This document shows positions 55,591 to 64,000 of a stretch of DNA of 64,000 nucleotides, one piece after another; positions within the stretch are counted from its first letter, which is position 1; each line of letters begins with the position of its first letter. Source of the stretch: Dasyornis broadbenti. Its lineage: Eukaryota; Chordata; Aves; Passeriformes; Dasyornithidae. The stretch spans positions 1,242,673 to 1,306,672 of the forward strand of contig VZRN01005827.1 in assembly GCA_013397935.1 (NCBI GenBank), in the 5' to 3' direction. The position numbers were made by a program, and so were the translations under genes. The notes beneath the pieces are model-generated. The model was given only the letters and a program-made list of their open reading frames with translations, was not told where the DNA came from and searched no databases.

Positions 55591-56800
55591 AGCAGTTCAG
55601 AAACCGGAGCATCAAGGCATGGAGCGATCCAAGGGCTGGGGTGAAAGTGTCCAGTTTAGTCCTGGCACTGCAGGAAGGTTTGCATCTCATTTTTCTGGAG
55701 AAGAGCTCTTCCCGTAGGATACATCTCCATGCTCTTTCCCAGCAGAAGGTTTGGTCACAGTAAAATCTGTTTTTCTGTGATATATTGGATGTGGGCTCCC
55801 AGAGAACAGGAATCACAGCTGGGCAGCCCCAAGTCAGCATGGAGTAAGCCTGGAATACAGCTCTGGGCCTCCAGACTGACCCCATCCAGGATTTTTGCTC
55901 GAATTCCCACAGGAAGAGGCCATATTCCCTCCTGAGGGAGAACATCAGGACCCTGGTGAAGGTTCCTTTGTGCCCTCAGAGCTGCTCTTGAGGCAAATCT
56001 CCCCTGGACTTGGGCAGAGCTGAAAACATCAGGAATGAAGCCAACAGGGATGAAGACAATATTCCCCCTTTCCAAATATTTTTCGTTTCCAGAGCTAGAT
56101 TTCTTTCCAAAGAGCAAAATCCGAATTTTACTTCCAAAGCTCATCAGGTGCTGGAGCAAGGAGGTGACAGAGGAGCCGTGGCTGCTCTCACTCAGCACCT
56201 TCCAGCGCCCTTCCTCAAGGTCGTCCAGCCCATCCAGGGTCTCACATCTCCCTCCAAGCACTGGCACTTGGGAAAAGACTCCCAGATTTTCATCCGGTGA
56301 TGGAAAGTAATGTTTTCAGCAGTAACTGTGCTCATGGGCTGCTCCTGTTCAGGTGAAACCTGGAGTTTTGGCTTCTGTGCATCCTCCAGGGCTTTACTAA
56401 GGATGCCCCAGCGCCTGGCACCTTTTGGGGCTTTGCCTGGGGCTCCCAGCCAGAAATTTCTTTCTCCAACACATCCAAGATGCTTTGTCCCCTCAGGAAC
56501 CAGTTTTTGAGGCATTATCGTTCAGATTATCCCCATACCTGAGGAGGATTCGCTGGTACAGATTGTGACCTTTCCGATACCATAGGAGAAATTCTGCCAA
56601 CATCTGTCCCAGCATCTGGAACATCTGGGGCTCTCGAGCATGCTCAGCTTCCTGATGCTGGTGCTCGGTTTGGAGCGGATGACTTCAACAGACACTCGCA
56701 AACATCTGCTCCCCAAAGCCCCTGGTGTTTCAGAGGCTGAAAGCTGCTCTGTATTGATACCATCATCCATAGGGCTGGAATATTGCTGGACTTGCTAATT
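55591..56800 (-). pseudogene. Possible processed retrocopy of an unidentified transcript
   Basis: On the minus strand about 1.2 kb of non-repetitive sequence ends in a poly(A) run. It holds three adjoining frames that could be one reading frame broken by shifts: 56522-56770, 56192-56515 and 55755-56267 (170 codons). A stretch in an alternative frame reads MLGQMLAEFLLWYRKGHNLY before a stop. I do not recognise the protein, and no AATAAA signal lies just before the poly(A). Processed retrocopies are uncommon in birds because CR1 machinery does not favour poly(A) templates (known), which makes the call uncertain. It could equally be unique sequence next to a T-run. Confidence 0.28.
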
Positions 56801-58519
56801 ACTCCTGATGACCTCCTAGATGACAGCAGTGGAGTTTAAGGTCAGCCACGGAGGGAAACGAACGGCAGCTTCTGCCTCCTGAGGGGGCGGATGGAAACCA
56901 CGAAATGGTCTCAGACTTTCCCCGGCAGCCCCAGCTCCCTGCACCCCACCAGGCACAAAATGTTCTGGAGAGCCTCCTCCTCTGGCTGATTTAAGGAGTT
57001 TGCCGTGGCCCTTTCCTGGCAGGGGATATTTACAGGTGCAGATGCAGGGGGTGTTTAGGTAAGTGGTATTTATAAGTACATCCGCAGGGAAATGTTTACA
57101 GGCAAGATACTCACGGATAATTATAGATCAATACTTCAAAGCACGGTAAATAGAGAGGCAAAGGACCTCTGCTGGTGCGCCACAAATAAATATTTAGATA
57201 TAACAGACACACATGAGGGTGTGCAGGCTCTGTGGACGAGATAAAGATTGGAATTTAGCTGGAGCCCTTTTCCTGGGAGGCCAGGCTGTGCCATCAGCGG
57301 CGCATCCATAACTCAGCCCCAGCAGCGCGTCCGAGCCGCGCCATCGGATCAGCCCCGCGCTCCATCAAACCTGGCGGCCAAAACGGCTCCATCCAGGAGG
57401 GATGAACTGAAGGTCAAAGAAGTCTCTTTTTCCTGTTTAAGGAGCCCTGATGCCTCCCCATCCCACAGCCTGGCACAAGGGCTGGGACTGGAGCCACGTG
57501 ATGCCTTTCCAGCTCCCTCTGACTCGCCGGAGCCAAATCTCCCCTGACGATCACACGCTGGTTTGTGTTTGACAAAGTTCAGCCAAGCAACGAGCAGCCT
57601 GGAAGGCCCTGAGATCCCACCGAAATCCCCATCCAATTTATCAAGTCAAAAACTCAGCCGGGTGGGAGCTAAGTGGGATGAAGCTCTGATCAAGGCGAGA
57701 GATTAGGGCAGAGCTGGCTGCACAAACCACGGCTCCGGCTGCGAGGGGGAGCAGCAGGGCCAAGGGGAGCTTTCCCAGAGCTGGGCAGAGCAGGAGATAA
57801 GGGCCTGGTGTTGGTAAATAAAACTGCTGGGGAATCGCGGGCCCGATCGGTGTCCGCTCCCGTCAGGAGCTGGCAGCTTCATTTCCAGGCTTTTCCTCGG
57901 GAATACTAAGGGCGTCTGGAAAGGCAAGAACAAAGCTACGACTTTATTTGAGAGCGAAACAAAAGCAAACAAATGCATCCCCAGAAGACCGAGCGTTGAA
58001 AGGGAGCGAGAGATGGCTCAGGCACCGTCTGAGGCGGCCCTTGGACATCTCATGACTGTTAAAAAGTTTCCTGAGGAGCAAAGGCTTTTTGGTGGTTGGT
58101 TTGTTTGTTTGTTCACAGGGAGAAAACAAAGTGAAAGGATTGCTGATGCCTTTGGTGGTAAATGAAGACAAATCTCTCTCGCTCGTGGAGATTGCCAGGG
58201 TGGGAAAGGCTCTGCTTGCACCATTTTGGGAAGCGGCTGAGCGATGCTTTCGGGGTGCTCAGGCTGATTTATCACAGATGAGCTTTGCACCCCAAACCCC
58301 AGGGGGATCTGCACCCCGTGGCTCTGGGGAAGCTGGGTGGTGGCACGTGTCCCCTCGAGAGAAATCCCTTCTTGTTCCACAGATGTCAAGGGCCTCGGAG
58401 AGCCCTCCGCCCCTGATGCTTTCACAGCCTCAATATTTTGGAAAAAAATGCAGTTTCTCACTTAACTTTGCTCTGTGGCTGCCTTTAAACTATTTGTTCC
58501 CATTCTGCCTTTCTCTGAG
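56801..58519. other. Unique sequence; AT-rich stretch at 57000-57250
   Basis: No gene supported. The interval 57000-57250 has related GGATATTTACAGGTGC, GGTATTTATAAGTAC and AATGTTTACAGGCAAG steps, like an old degenerate repeat of about 40 bp, then ATAATTATAGATC and ACAAATAAATATTTAG. CpG-rich spot near 57295-57350. Confidence 0.45.
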
Positions 58520-58715
58520 GGCTTAAAGAGCCCTTTAGTATCTGGTATTTTCTCCCTGTGAAGCTACTTAGACATGGTAATCAAGTCACCTCTCTGTCTC
58601 CTTTTTAATAAATTAAGCAGATGGAGCACTTTAAAGCCTTTTTTTTTGCTTTTTTTTGCCAGCCCTTGAATTATTTTCTGTGGCTCTTTCTCAGCCCTGC
58701 CTTCACTGGCAGAGC
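58520..58715 (-). mobile_element. Old CR1-lineage LINE fragment
   Basis: 'ggtaatcaagtcacctctct', 'taataaattaagcagatgga', 'gcactttaaagcc' and 'gcccttgaattattttctgt' follow, as reverse complement, the 3' coding-to-UTR end of older amniote CR1 lineages (remembered motif: tcaagtcacctctc, then a taaac.ga.tgagctcttta block, then cc.tcgaatcattttgtggctct). More diverged than the other CR1 copies. An internal TTTTTTTTGCTTTTTTTTGCC run is a later change. Confidence 0.6.
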
Positions 58716-59583
58716 TCAGCGAGGGCACAGCCAGCACCTCTCCCCATCCCCAGCGCGGTCCCCAGATATCCAGGTCGGGAGGCTGTGCTCAGCCTCCGGG
58801 AGGTTTTATGGTTTCAAACCTCTTGCCAGTCAGATCCTTCAGACAATCCAGCTCATTAAATGGAAAGAAAGGCTTTAAATTTACAGCCTCCATCAATGTG
58901 TAAAGCCCTCGGCTTCCCGACGGCCGCTGCCCGGCCGGCATTAGAACGTAATAGCCTTTTTCTTTATTTTAAAAGCAGGAGATAATAATTAAAGATTGGA
59001 TTATGAGCTAGCCCAGCATCACAAAAAAGACACAACTTTATCGTATTACACAGCATCAAAATTAATTAGAAGCGTGTTAATCTCCAATCTAGGAAAATAT
59101 TGCAGGATCTCTGGCCTCAATATCACATCCCCCACCCAGCGCCTGACAGCCTGGCCCCTTTGAAAGCCTCCTGCATCAGCCCTGCAAAGAAACCTTTGCA
59201 AAACTCGTGTAATCAATGCTGCTTTGATTAGTCAGAGCTGCAGCCGCTCCCGGGGCCGCTGCCTCTGTGCTCTGGGGCTGCGGGTGACTCAGGTCCCACT
59301 CCTGCCCCGCTGGCAAATCAGCGCTGAAAAGGTTTAGGAGCCCAGAGGAAGGGGCCTAAACCAGCACGGATTGCTCAGTGTCCTTGGGACGGAGATGAAG
59401 AGAGTTCAGCGGCGTGGGGGATCCCGGCAGGATGCAGCTCTTTTCCCGTGGCTTTGAGGCAGCGCTGATGGTGCTGCCAGCTTCACCCCCTGTTGGCCAG
59501 AATTCGGGGACCCTGCTGAAGCTCCAGGCCTTGGGTTCATTTGGTTTTCCAGACCCATCTCTTGGTTGTCATCATCCCCCATG
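58716..59583. other. Unique sequence; AT-rich island at 58930-59100
   Basis: The AT-rich stretch (GATAATAATTAAAGATTGG, CAAAATTAATTAGAAGCG) follows a CGGCCGCTGCCCGGCCGGC spot at 58921-58940 and is a further conserved-element candidate. No gene. Confidence 0.4.
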
Positions 59584-59785
59584 AGATGTCCCTGGGAGGG
59601 TGGGGAGGCCCTGGCCCAGGGTGCCCAGGGCAGCTGTGGCTGCCCCTGGATCCCTGGCAGTGTCCAAGGCCAGGCTGGATGGAGCTCTGGTCCATGGAAG
59701 GTGCCCCTGCCCATGGCAGGGTTGGACTCGAGAAATCTTTGAGGTTTCTTCCCGCCCAAACCATTCCATGACTGAATGATTCTGG
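59584..59785 (+). mobile_element. CR1 LINE 3'-end fragment
   Basis: 'ggtggggaggccctggccca', 'gcagctgtggctgcccctgg', 'ggcagtgtccaaggccaggc', 'cccatggcagggttggactc' and 'cattccatgactgaatgatt' give an intact CR1 3' end with a short tail. Confidence 0.94.
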
Positions 59786-60867
59786 GGAGATCCCAGACCC
59801 CAGCTGCTCTGAGTGAAGCTCTCCAGCAGTGCCTCAGAGTCTCCATTTCAGGCCTCAAACTTCCCTTACAAAGCTGAATTCCCTTTGGGATCACAACCTA
59901 TAGGACCCTTTAGGGCCATCAGACTTTGTGTATTCCTCACAATAATCACCTGGAAGAAGCGGGGAAATGCTGTTCGCTCAACATCATCCGTGCAAGAAAG
60001 ACAAGAAGCTTTGGGACAACAGCACTTCCTGCCCTGATCCAAATATTTACATTATTGAAGTGGAAAAGGGCTGGAGAGAAAGCAGGAGCCCTGGGAGATG
60101 GGCTGGGAGCTGTTACTCAGCAAGAGGAGCGCAAGGTAATGCGATGTGGGGAGACCACTTAAACTGTTCCTGCACTCCAGTGGTTTGTGAATTAATTGTA
60201 GCCTGGCAGGAAAACACCCGGGCATCCTGCGGAATAACCTGATGGAAGGAGCTGCTGGTAGCCAAGCAGCAATTAGGAGGGGAAACAAGTCATTAAGCTG
60301 CATTAAGCCAGGGATGGGAGCTTTTAATGCCCACCTGGGTAAATTCGTGAAGGATCGGCTCTTTCCCTGCTCATCTCTGGAACAGTCGGTCCCAGGATGC
60401 CCGGAGCACCGCGCTCCTCGTGGTGCTGAGGCGTGATTGCCTCTTGTTTGGTGCACGAAGTTTCAATGCCTGCCAAAAAAAACGGGAATAAATGGGAGAT
60501 CCTGCAGGCTCATCGGTGCCATGGAGACAGATGAGGCTGCTCCGAGCCAGGCACATCAGCCCCTGGAACTTCATGGAGTCCGCGAGGCTCCCTGCACCTC
60601 CCCGAGCTGAGGGACGGGGACGGGAGACTAAAGACTCGAATTCGTGTCTGCAATTTGGGAATCCCTAAAGCACAGGGATCAATTTGTTCTGTCTCAGGGA
60701 GATCAGAGGGAACAGCCACGCATAAATATGGATGAGAACCTGCACGTGGCTCCGGTCCCTCCCTGCATTAAACTCCCCGAGGGCCTCCTGCAGATCCCAA
60801 TTCCTGCTCCACATTGGGTTTATATCTATTTATAGATATTTCTATAAATACCTGTAAGCCCACCCTG
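59786..60867. other. Unique non-coding sequence
   Basis: About 1.1 kb, no gene supported. The right end (60815-60850) is AT-rich (TTTATATCTATTTATAG). Confidence 0.45.
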
Positions 60868-61010
60868 GACCAAATCCAGCCCATCCCAGACTGAATGCAG
60901 CCCATCCCAGCCCAAATCCATGGGATGGGGTGGGATGGGGTGGGATGGGATGGGATGGGATGGGATGGGATGGGATGGGATGGGATGGGATGGGATGGGA
61001 TGGGATGGGA
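60868..61010. repeat. Left arm of inverted repeat: minisatellite then (GGGAT)n
   Basis: About two 21-bp units (GACCAAATCCAGCCCATCCC, then an ACTGAATGCAGCCCATCCC form) are followed by CCAAATCCATGG and about 17 GGGAT/GGGGT pentamers. This is the reverse complement, in order, of 61381-61540. Confidence 0.93.
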
Positions 61011-61380
61011 GATCCCCTGTGGGTATCACCTGACCCTCACAGGAGAACGAACTGCAGCTTCACTTTGCCCCAGCTCTGCCCTCGGTGGTGCCGGAGCCTG
61101 CGGCAGGTTTGGCCGCCAGTTTCCATCCTTCGGGATGCCAAGGCTGGGCTGGAGGTCACTGAGGGGCTGAGGAGCTGGAAAATCCTCCTGAAGGGTGGGA
61201 GAAAGTTGTGAAGAACGATGGTGCTGCTCCTGCACAGCATCGCTGAGAGCTCCTGCAAAGGGGATTGCAGCGCTCAAGGTGAGAAAATCCCTCTTGGTTC
61301 CTTCCAGCAGTTATCCATCCCATCCTGCCCCATCCAGGCCTCATCCTGGCTCATCCAATCTCGTTTTGTCTCTTCCCGTC
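61011..61380. other. Spacer of the inverted repeat
   Basis: About 370 bp of unique sequence between the arms, with chance frames only. It would form the loop of any cruciform or hairpin. Confidence 0.7.
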
Positions 61381-61464
61381 CCATCCCATCCCATCCCATC
61401 CCATCCCATCCCATCCCATCCCATCCCATCCCATCCCATCCCATCCCATCCCATCCCATCCCAT
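61381..61464. repeat. Right arm of inverted repeat: (CCATC)n
   Basis: About 16 CCCAT pentamers, G-rich on the minus strand, ending in CCATGGATTTGG, the mirror partner of CCAAATCCATGG at 60910-60921. Confidence 0.95.
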
Positions 61465-62040
61465 GGATTTGGTCTGGGCTGGGCTGGGTTTGGTNTTTGG
61501 TCTGGGATGGGCTGGATTCAGTCCGGGATGGGCTGGATTTGGTCTGGGATGGGCTGGATTCAGTCCGGGATGGGCTGGATTTGGTCTGGGATGGGCTGGA
61601 TTCAGTCCGGGATGGGCTGGATTTGGTCTGGGATGGGCTGGATTCAGTCCGGGATGGGCTGGATTTGGTCTGGGATGGGCTGGATTCAGTCCGGGATGGG
61701 CTGGATTTGGTCTGGGATGGGCTGGATTCAGTCCGGGATGGGCTGGATTTGGTCTGGGATGGGCTGGATTCAGTCCGGGATGGGCTGGATTTGGTCTGGG
61801 ATGGGCTGGATTCAGTCCGGGATGGGCTGGATTTGGTCTGGGATGGGCTGGATTCAGTCCGGGATGGGCTGGATTTGGTCTGGGATGGGCTGGATTCAGT
61901 CCGGGATGGGCTGGATTTGGTCTGGGATGGGCTGGATTCAGTCCGGGATGGGCTGGATTTGGTCTGGGATGGGCTGGATTCAGTCCGGGATGGGCTGGAT
62001 TTGGTCTGGGATGCGCTGGATTAGGTCCAGGATGGGCCAT
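61465..62040. repeat. 42-bp dimeric minisatellite, about 12.5 copies
   Basis: Two related 21-bp halves alternate: GGATGGGCTGGATT followed by CAGTCCG, and GGATGGGCTGGATT followed by TGGTCTG. Copies look identical from about 61508 to 62000 and degenerate at the right end (GGATGCGCTGGATTAGG). One undetermined base sits at 61495, near the left edge. Because 42 is a multiple of three, open frames of 200 to 355 codons (Trp-, Gly- and Ser-rich repeats) appear on both strands; these are artefacts. Confidence 0.96.
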
Positions 62041-62430
62041 GCCCCCTCACCCTCTCACGCCGGGCCCTTGGGAAGGGCTCCTCCCCACGCCTGCAGGGTA
62101 AGGAGTCACCAGAACCCCGCAGGAGCTTTTCCCCCATGGATCACCTCTGTAAATTCCTCTTCCTTCCCATGCTCCCGCATCATCCTCAGGCCCCTGGGTC
62201 CAGGATGGGCCATGCAGCAGCTGGATCCAGTTTGGCTGGAGGTCCATTTTGGGCTGCACTAACTCTGCCAGGATCCAAAGCAACCTCTGCATGGATTTAT
62301 CACTAAACCCGGGCATCAGCCCCAGCGGCAAAGCCCAGACCCAGCCAGCAGCCGTGGGATGGAAATGACTGAATTTTGGATGCTTTGGGTTCCCAAGTGT
62401 CCACCCAGCCAGAGGAGGGCCCCAGCCTCC
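62041..62430. other. Unique spacer
   Basis: No gene recognised. 'ccaggatgggccatgc' near 62028 and again near 62200 is a small repeat of the minisatellite edge. Confidence 0.5.
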
Positions 62431-62695
62431 ATCCCTGTTCCATCCCTGCTGCATCCCTGCTCCATTCCTGCTCCATTCCTGCTCCATTCCTGCTTCATCC
62501 CTGCTCCATTCCTGCTCCATTCCTGCTCCATCCCTGTTCCCTCCCTGCTCCATCCCTGTTCCATTCCTGCTCCATTCCTGCTCCATCCCTGTTCCATCCC
62601 TGCTCCATCCCTGTTGTGTCTCAGATCCATCCCAACTCCATCCCTGCTGTGTCCCAACTCCATCCCTGCTCCATCCCTGCTCCATGCCTGCTGTA
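62431..62695. repeat. 11-bp minisatellite, about 24 copies
   Basis: The unit CTCCATTCCTG or CTCCATCCCTG repeats with changes such as TTCCATCCCTG and GTGTCTCAGAT. A period of 11 bp cycles through all three frames, giving Pro/Leu/Ser-rich frames on the plus strand that I treat as artefacts. Confidence 0.93.
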
Positions 62696-63480
62696 GTCTC
62701 TTCCCAACACCGATGGCAAACCAGAGCCGGTGTGGCTGAGGCTTTGCCAGCTCCTGCCAGATGGAACTTTGGTCTCTGTTGGATTTAATTGCACCTTATG
62801 TCCAATGGATTTTGTGATTAATTATTGTTACCAACAAACTCCCCCCCCTCAAAAATTATCCAGTTCATCCAAAGGAGAATGATTTGATTTGTGATTTTTT
62901 GATAGGTATTGAGCAAATTTTTTCTTTAAAAGACAATTAAATCCCCAGAGGAAAGGGAAAAGTGTTTAAAACCCAAATAAACAGGCTCCCTGTCAAAAAT
63001 CACAGCTTCCAAAGGGGCAAAGGGCCCAGGGTCCATCTGCTGAGGGGCCTTGCCAGCAGCCCCTCCAGTAAGGGATCTCTGAGAAAAGTTGAGCTTAATT
63101 AGAGCCCTGCACGCTGTTTTTCCCTGGCACAGATGTTCTCTCCACCACCTACTCCTTGTCCCAGCCCTGATACAGTGGAAAGTGATGTAAAGCTCCCCCC
63201 TGCCTCAGGTGCACGCACGGGGCGCTGCAGACTCGGCAACACGCCGGGATAAAGCTGCTCAAGGCGAGAGCTGCTGCTTTGGCTGCTCCAGCGATTTTCT
63301 CACCTTCATCTTCAGGTCCGTTTCGGGTTTTACAACCTCCAAACTGCAGCTCTTGGAGTAAGGACTGAGCCTCCCTGACAACACCAGGGGTGGGAATGAA
63401 GAGGGATTCACAGTGGGGATCCCATGGAGGAAAAGCTTCTGTCGGGTTCTGGTCACTTCCTACACTGTGGATTTGGAGAG
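62696..63480. other. Unique non-coding sequence
   Basis: AT-rich around 62770-62950 (GTGATTAATTATTG). No gene supported. Confidence 0.45.
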
Positions 63481-63772
63481 GGACTTTTCACAAGGACCAG
63501 GGGTGACAGGATGAGGGGGAATGGCCTTGAGCTGTAGGAGGGCAGGGCTGGATGGGATCTTGGGAAGGAATTGTTCCCTGCGAGGGTGGGGAGGCCCTGG
63601 CCCAGGGTGCCCAGAGCAGCTGTGGCTGCCCCTGGATCCCTGGCAGTGCCCAAGGCCAGGCTGGACAGGGCTGGGAGCAGCCTGGGACAGTGGAAGGTGT
63701 CCCTGCCATGGCAGGGCATTAGAATGGGCTGAGCTTTAAATTCCCTTCCAACCCAAACCAGTGTGGGATTCC
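63481..63772 (+). mobile_element. CR1 LINE 3'-end fragment, about 290 bp
   Basis: 'gacttttcacaaggaccagg', 'gatcttgggaaggaattgtt', 'ggtggggaggccctggccca', 'ggcagtgcccaaggccaggc', 'acagtggaaggtgtccctgc' and 'ttcccttccaacccaaacca' run in CR1 order to a short tail. Confidence 0.95.
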
Positions 63773-64000
63773 AATTTAAAAAAGCAAGGATTGGAAAACA
63801 TTTGCAGTTTGGATGTGCTTGGGAGAGACGAGTTTGTCTTTATTGGCTGCGCTCATTAAAGATCCTGGTGAGAGGAGAAATCCTGACATGAGTGATTGGA
63901 AACGCAGGTGATGGAAGACCAAAAGGAAAAGGGGTTTTTTTCCCTCCTCTCCCCTGCTGAAGACAGCAGGAATTGGGGAAGGATTGACTTAGCTCTATCC
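63773..64000. other. Unique sequence to window end
   Basis: No gene or repeat recognised. Confidence 0.5.

Noticed and set aside
61195..62262. 355-codon plus-strand frame and a 229-codon minus-strand frame
   Set aside because: Built from the 42-bp array (14 codons per unit), includes an undetermined base, and is open on both strands.

Overview
The window is vertebrate nuclear DNA, almost certainly from a bird. At least seventeen fragments share the 3' end of the avian CR1 LINE: a core around 'gtgtccaaggccaggctgga', then 'cttccaaccc', then a terminal tail of ATTCTATG-like octamers. There are no Alu-like or L1-like repeats, no bacterial-style gene packing, and base composition swings between GC-rich repeat sequence and AT-rich islands. 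I found no complete gene. Almost every long open frame is an artefact of tandem repeats or a chance frame. The window is best read as intergenic or deep-intronic DNA, possibly on a small GC-rich chromosome (inference).

Layout. 1-9 kb: a CR1 end, a very uniform 45-bp-unit array (1501-2824) and a 27-bp minisatellite (8436-8722). 9-22 kb: mostly unique sequence with six CR1 fragments, a 157-bp tandem duplication (13150-13505), one old MIR-like SINE (14880-14998) and AT-rich islands that look like conserved non-coding elements. 22.5-22.9 kb: a TAAAA repeat broken by an assembly gap; against the gap lies a 124-bp GC-rich stretch that reads without interruption as glycoside hydrolase family 31 (maltase-glucoamylase / sucrase-isomaltase type). 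This is the only recognisable protein-coding sequence in the window. 25.9-27.3 kb: a CR1 split by a strikingly G-poor insert, then a duplicated module.

28-36 kb: AT-rich islands, a small CpG-dense patch (33059-33300) and an AT-rich minisatellite. 36.2-37.2 kb: about 1 kb of a 20-bp-period repeat. 38.7-40.05 kb: a second CTTCC-type array containing a 560-bp gap, then a CR1 whose octamer tail has grown to about 280 bp. 44-52 kb: arrays of GGGAT, GGATAT-like, GGAAT and 20-bp units. 53.9-56.8 kb: a divergent CR1 pair, then about 1.2 kb of unidentified sequence abutting a poly(T) tract, possibly a minus-strand retrocopy. 60.9-62.7 kb: a large inverted repeat with (GGGAT)n arms, a 42-bp dimeric minisatellite and an 11-bp minisatellite.

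No pathway or operon can be described because no intact genes are present. The recurring theme is repeat biology: pentamer-based arrays assembled into higher-order units, and simple repeats growing next to CR1 tails. Boundaries of repeats were judged by eye. Family assignments come from remembered consensus features, not from a database search.
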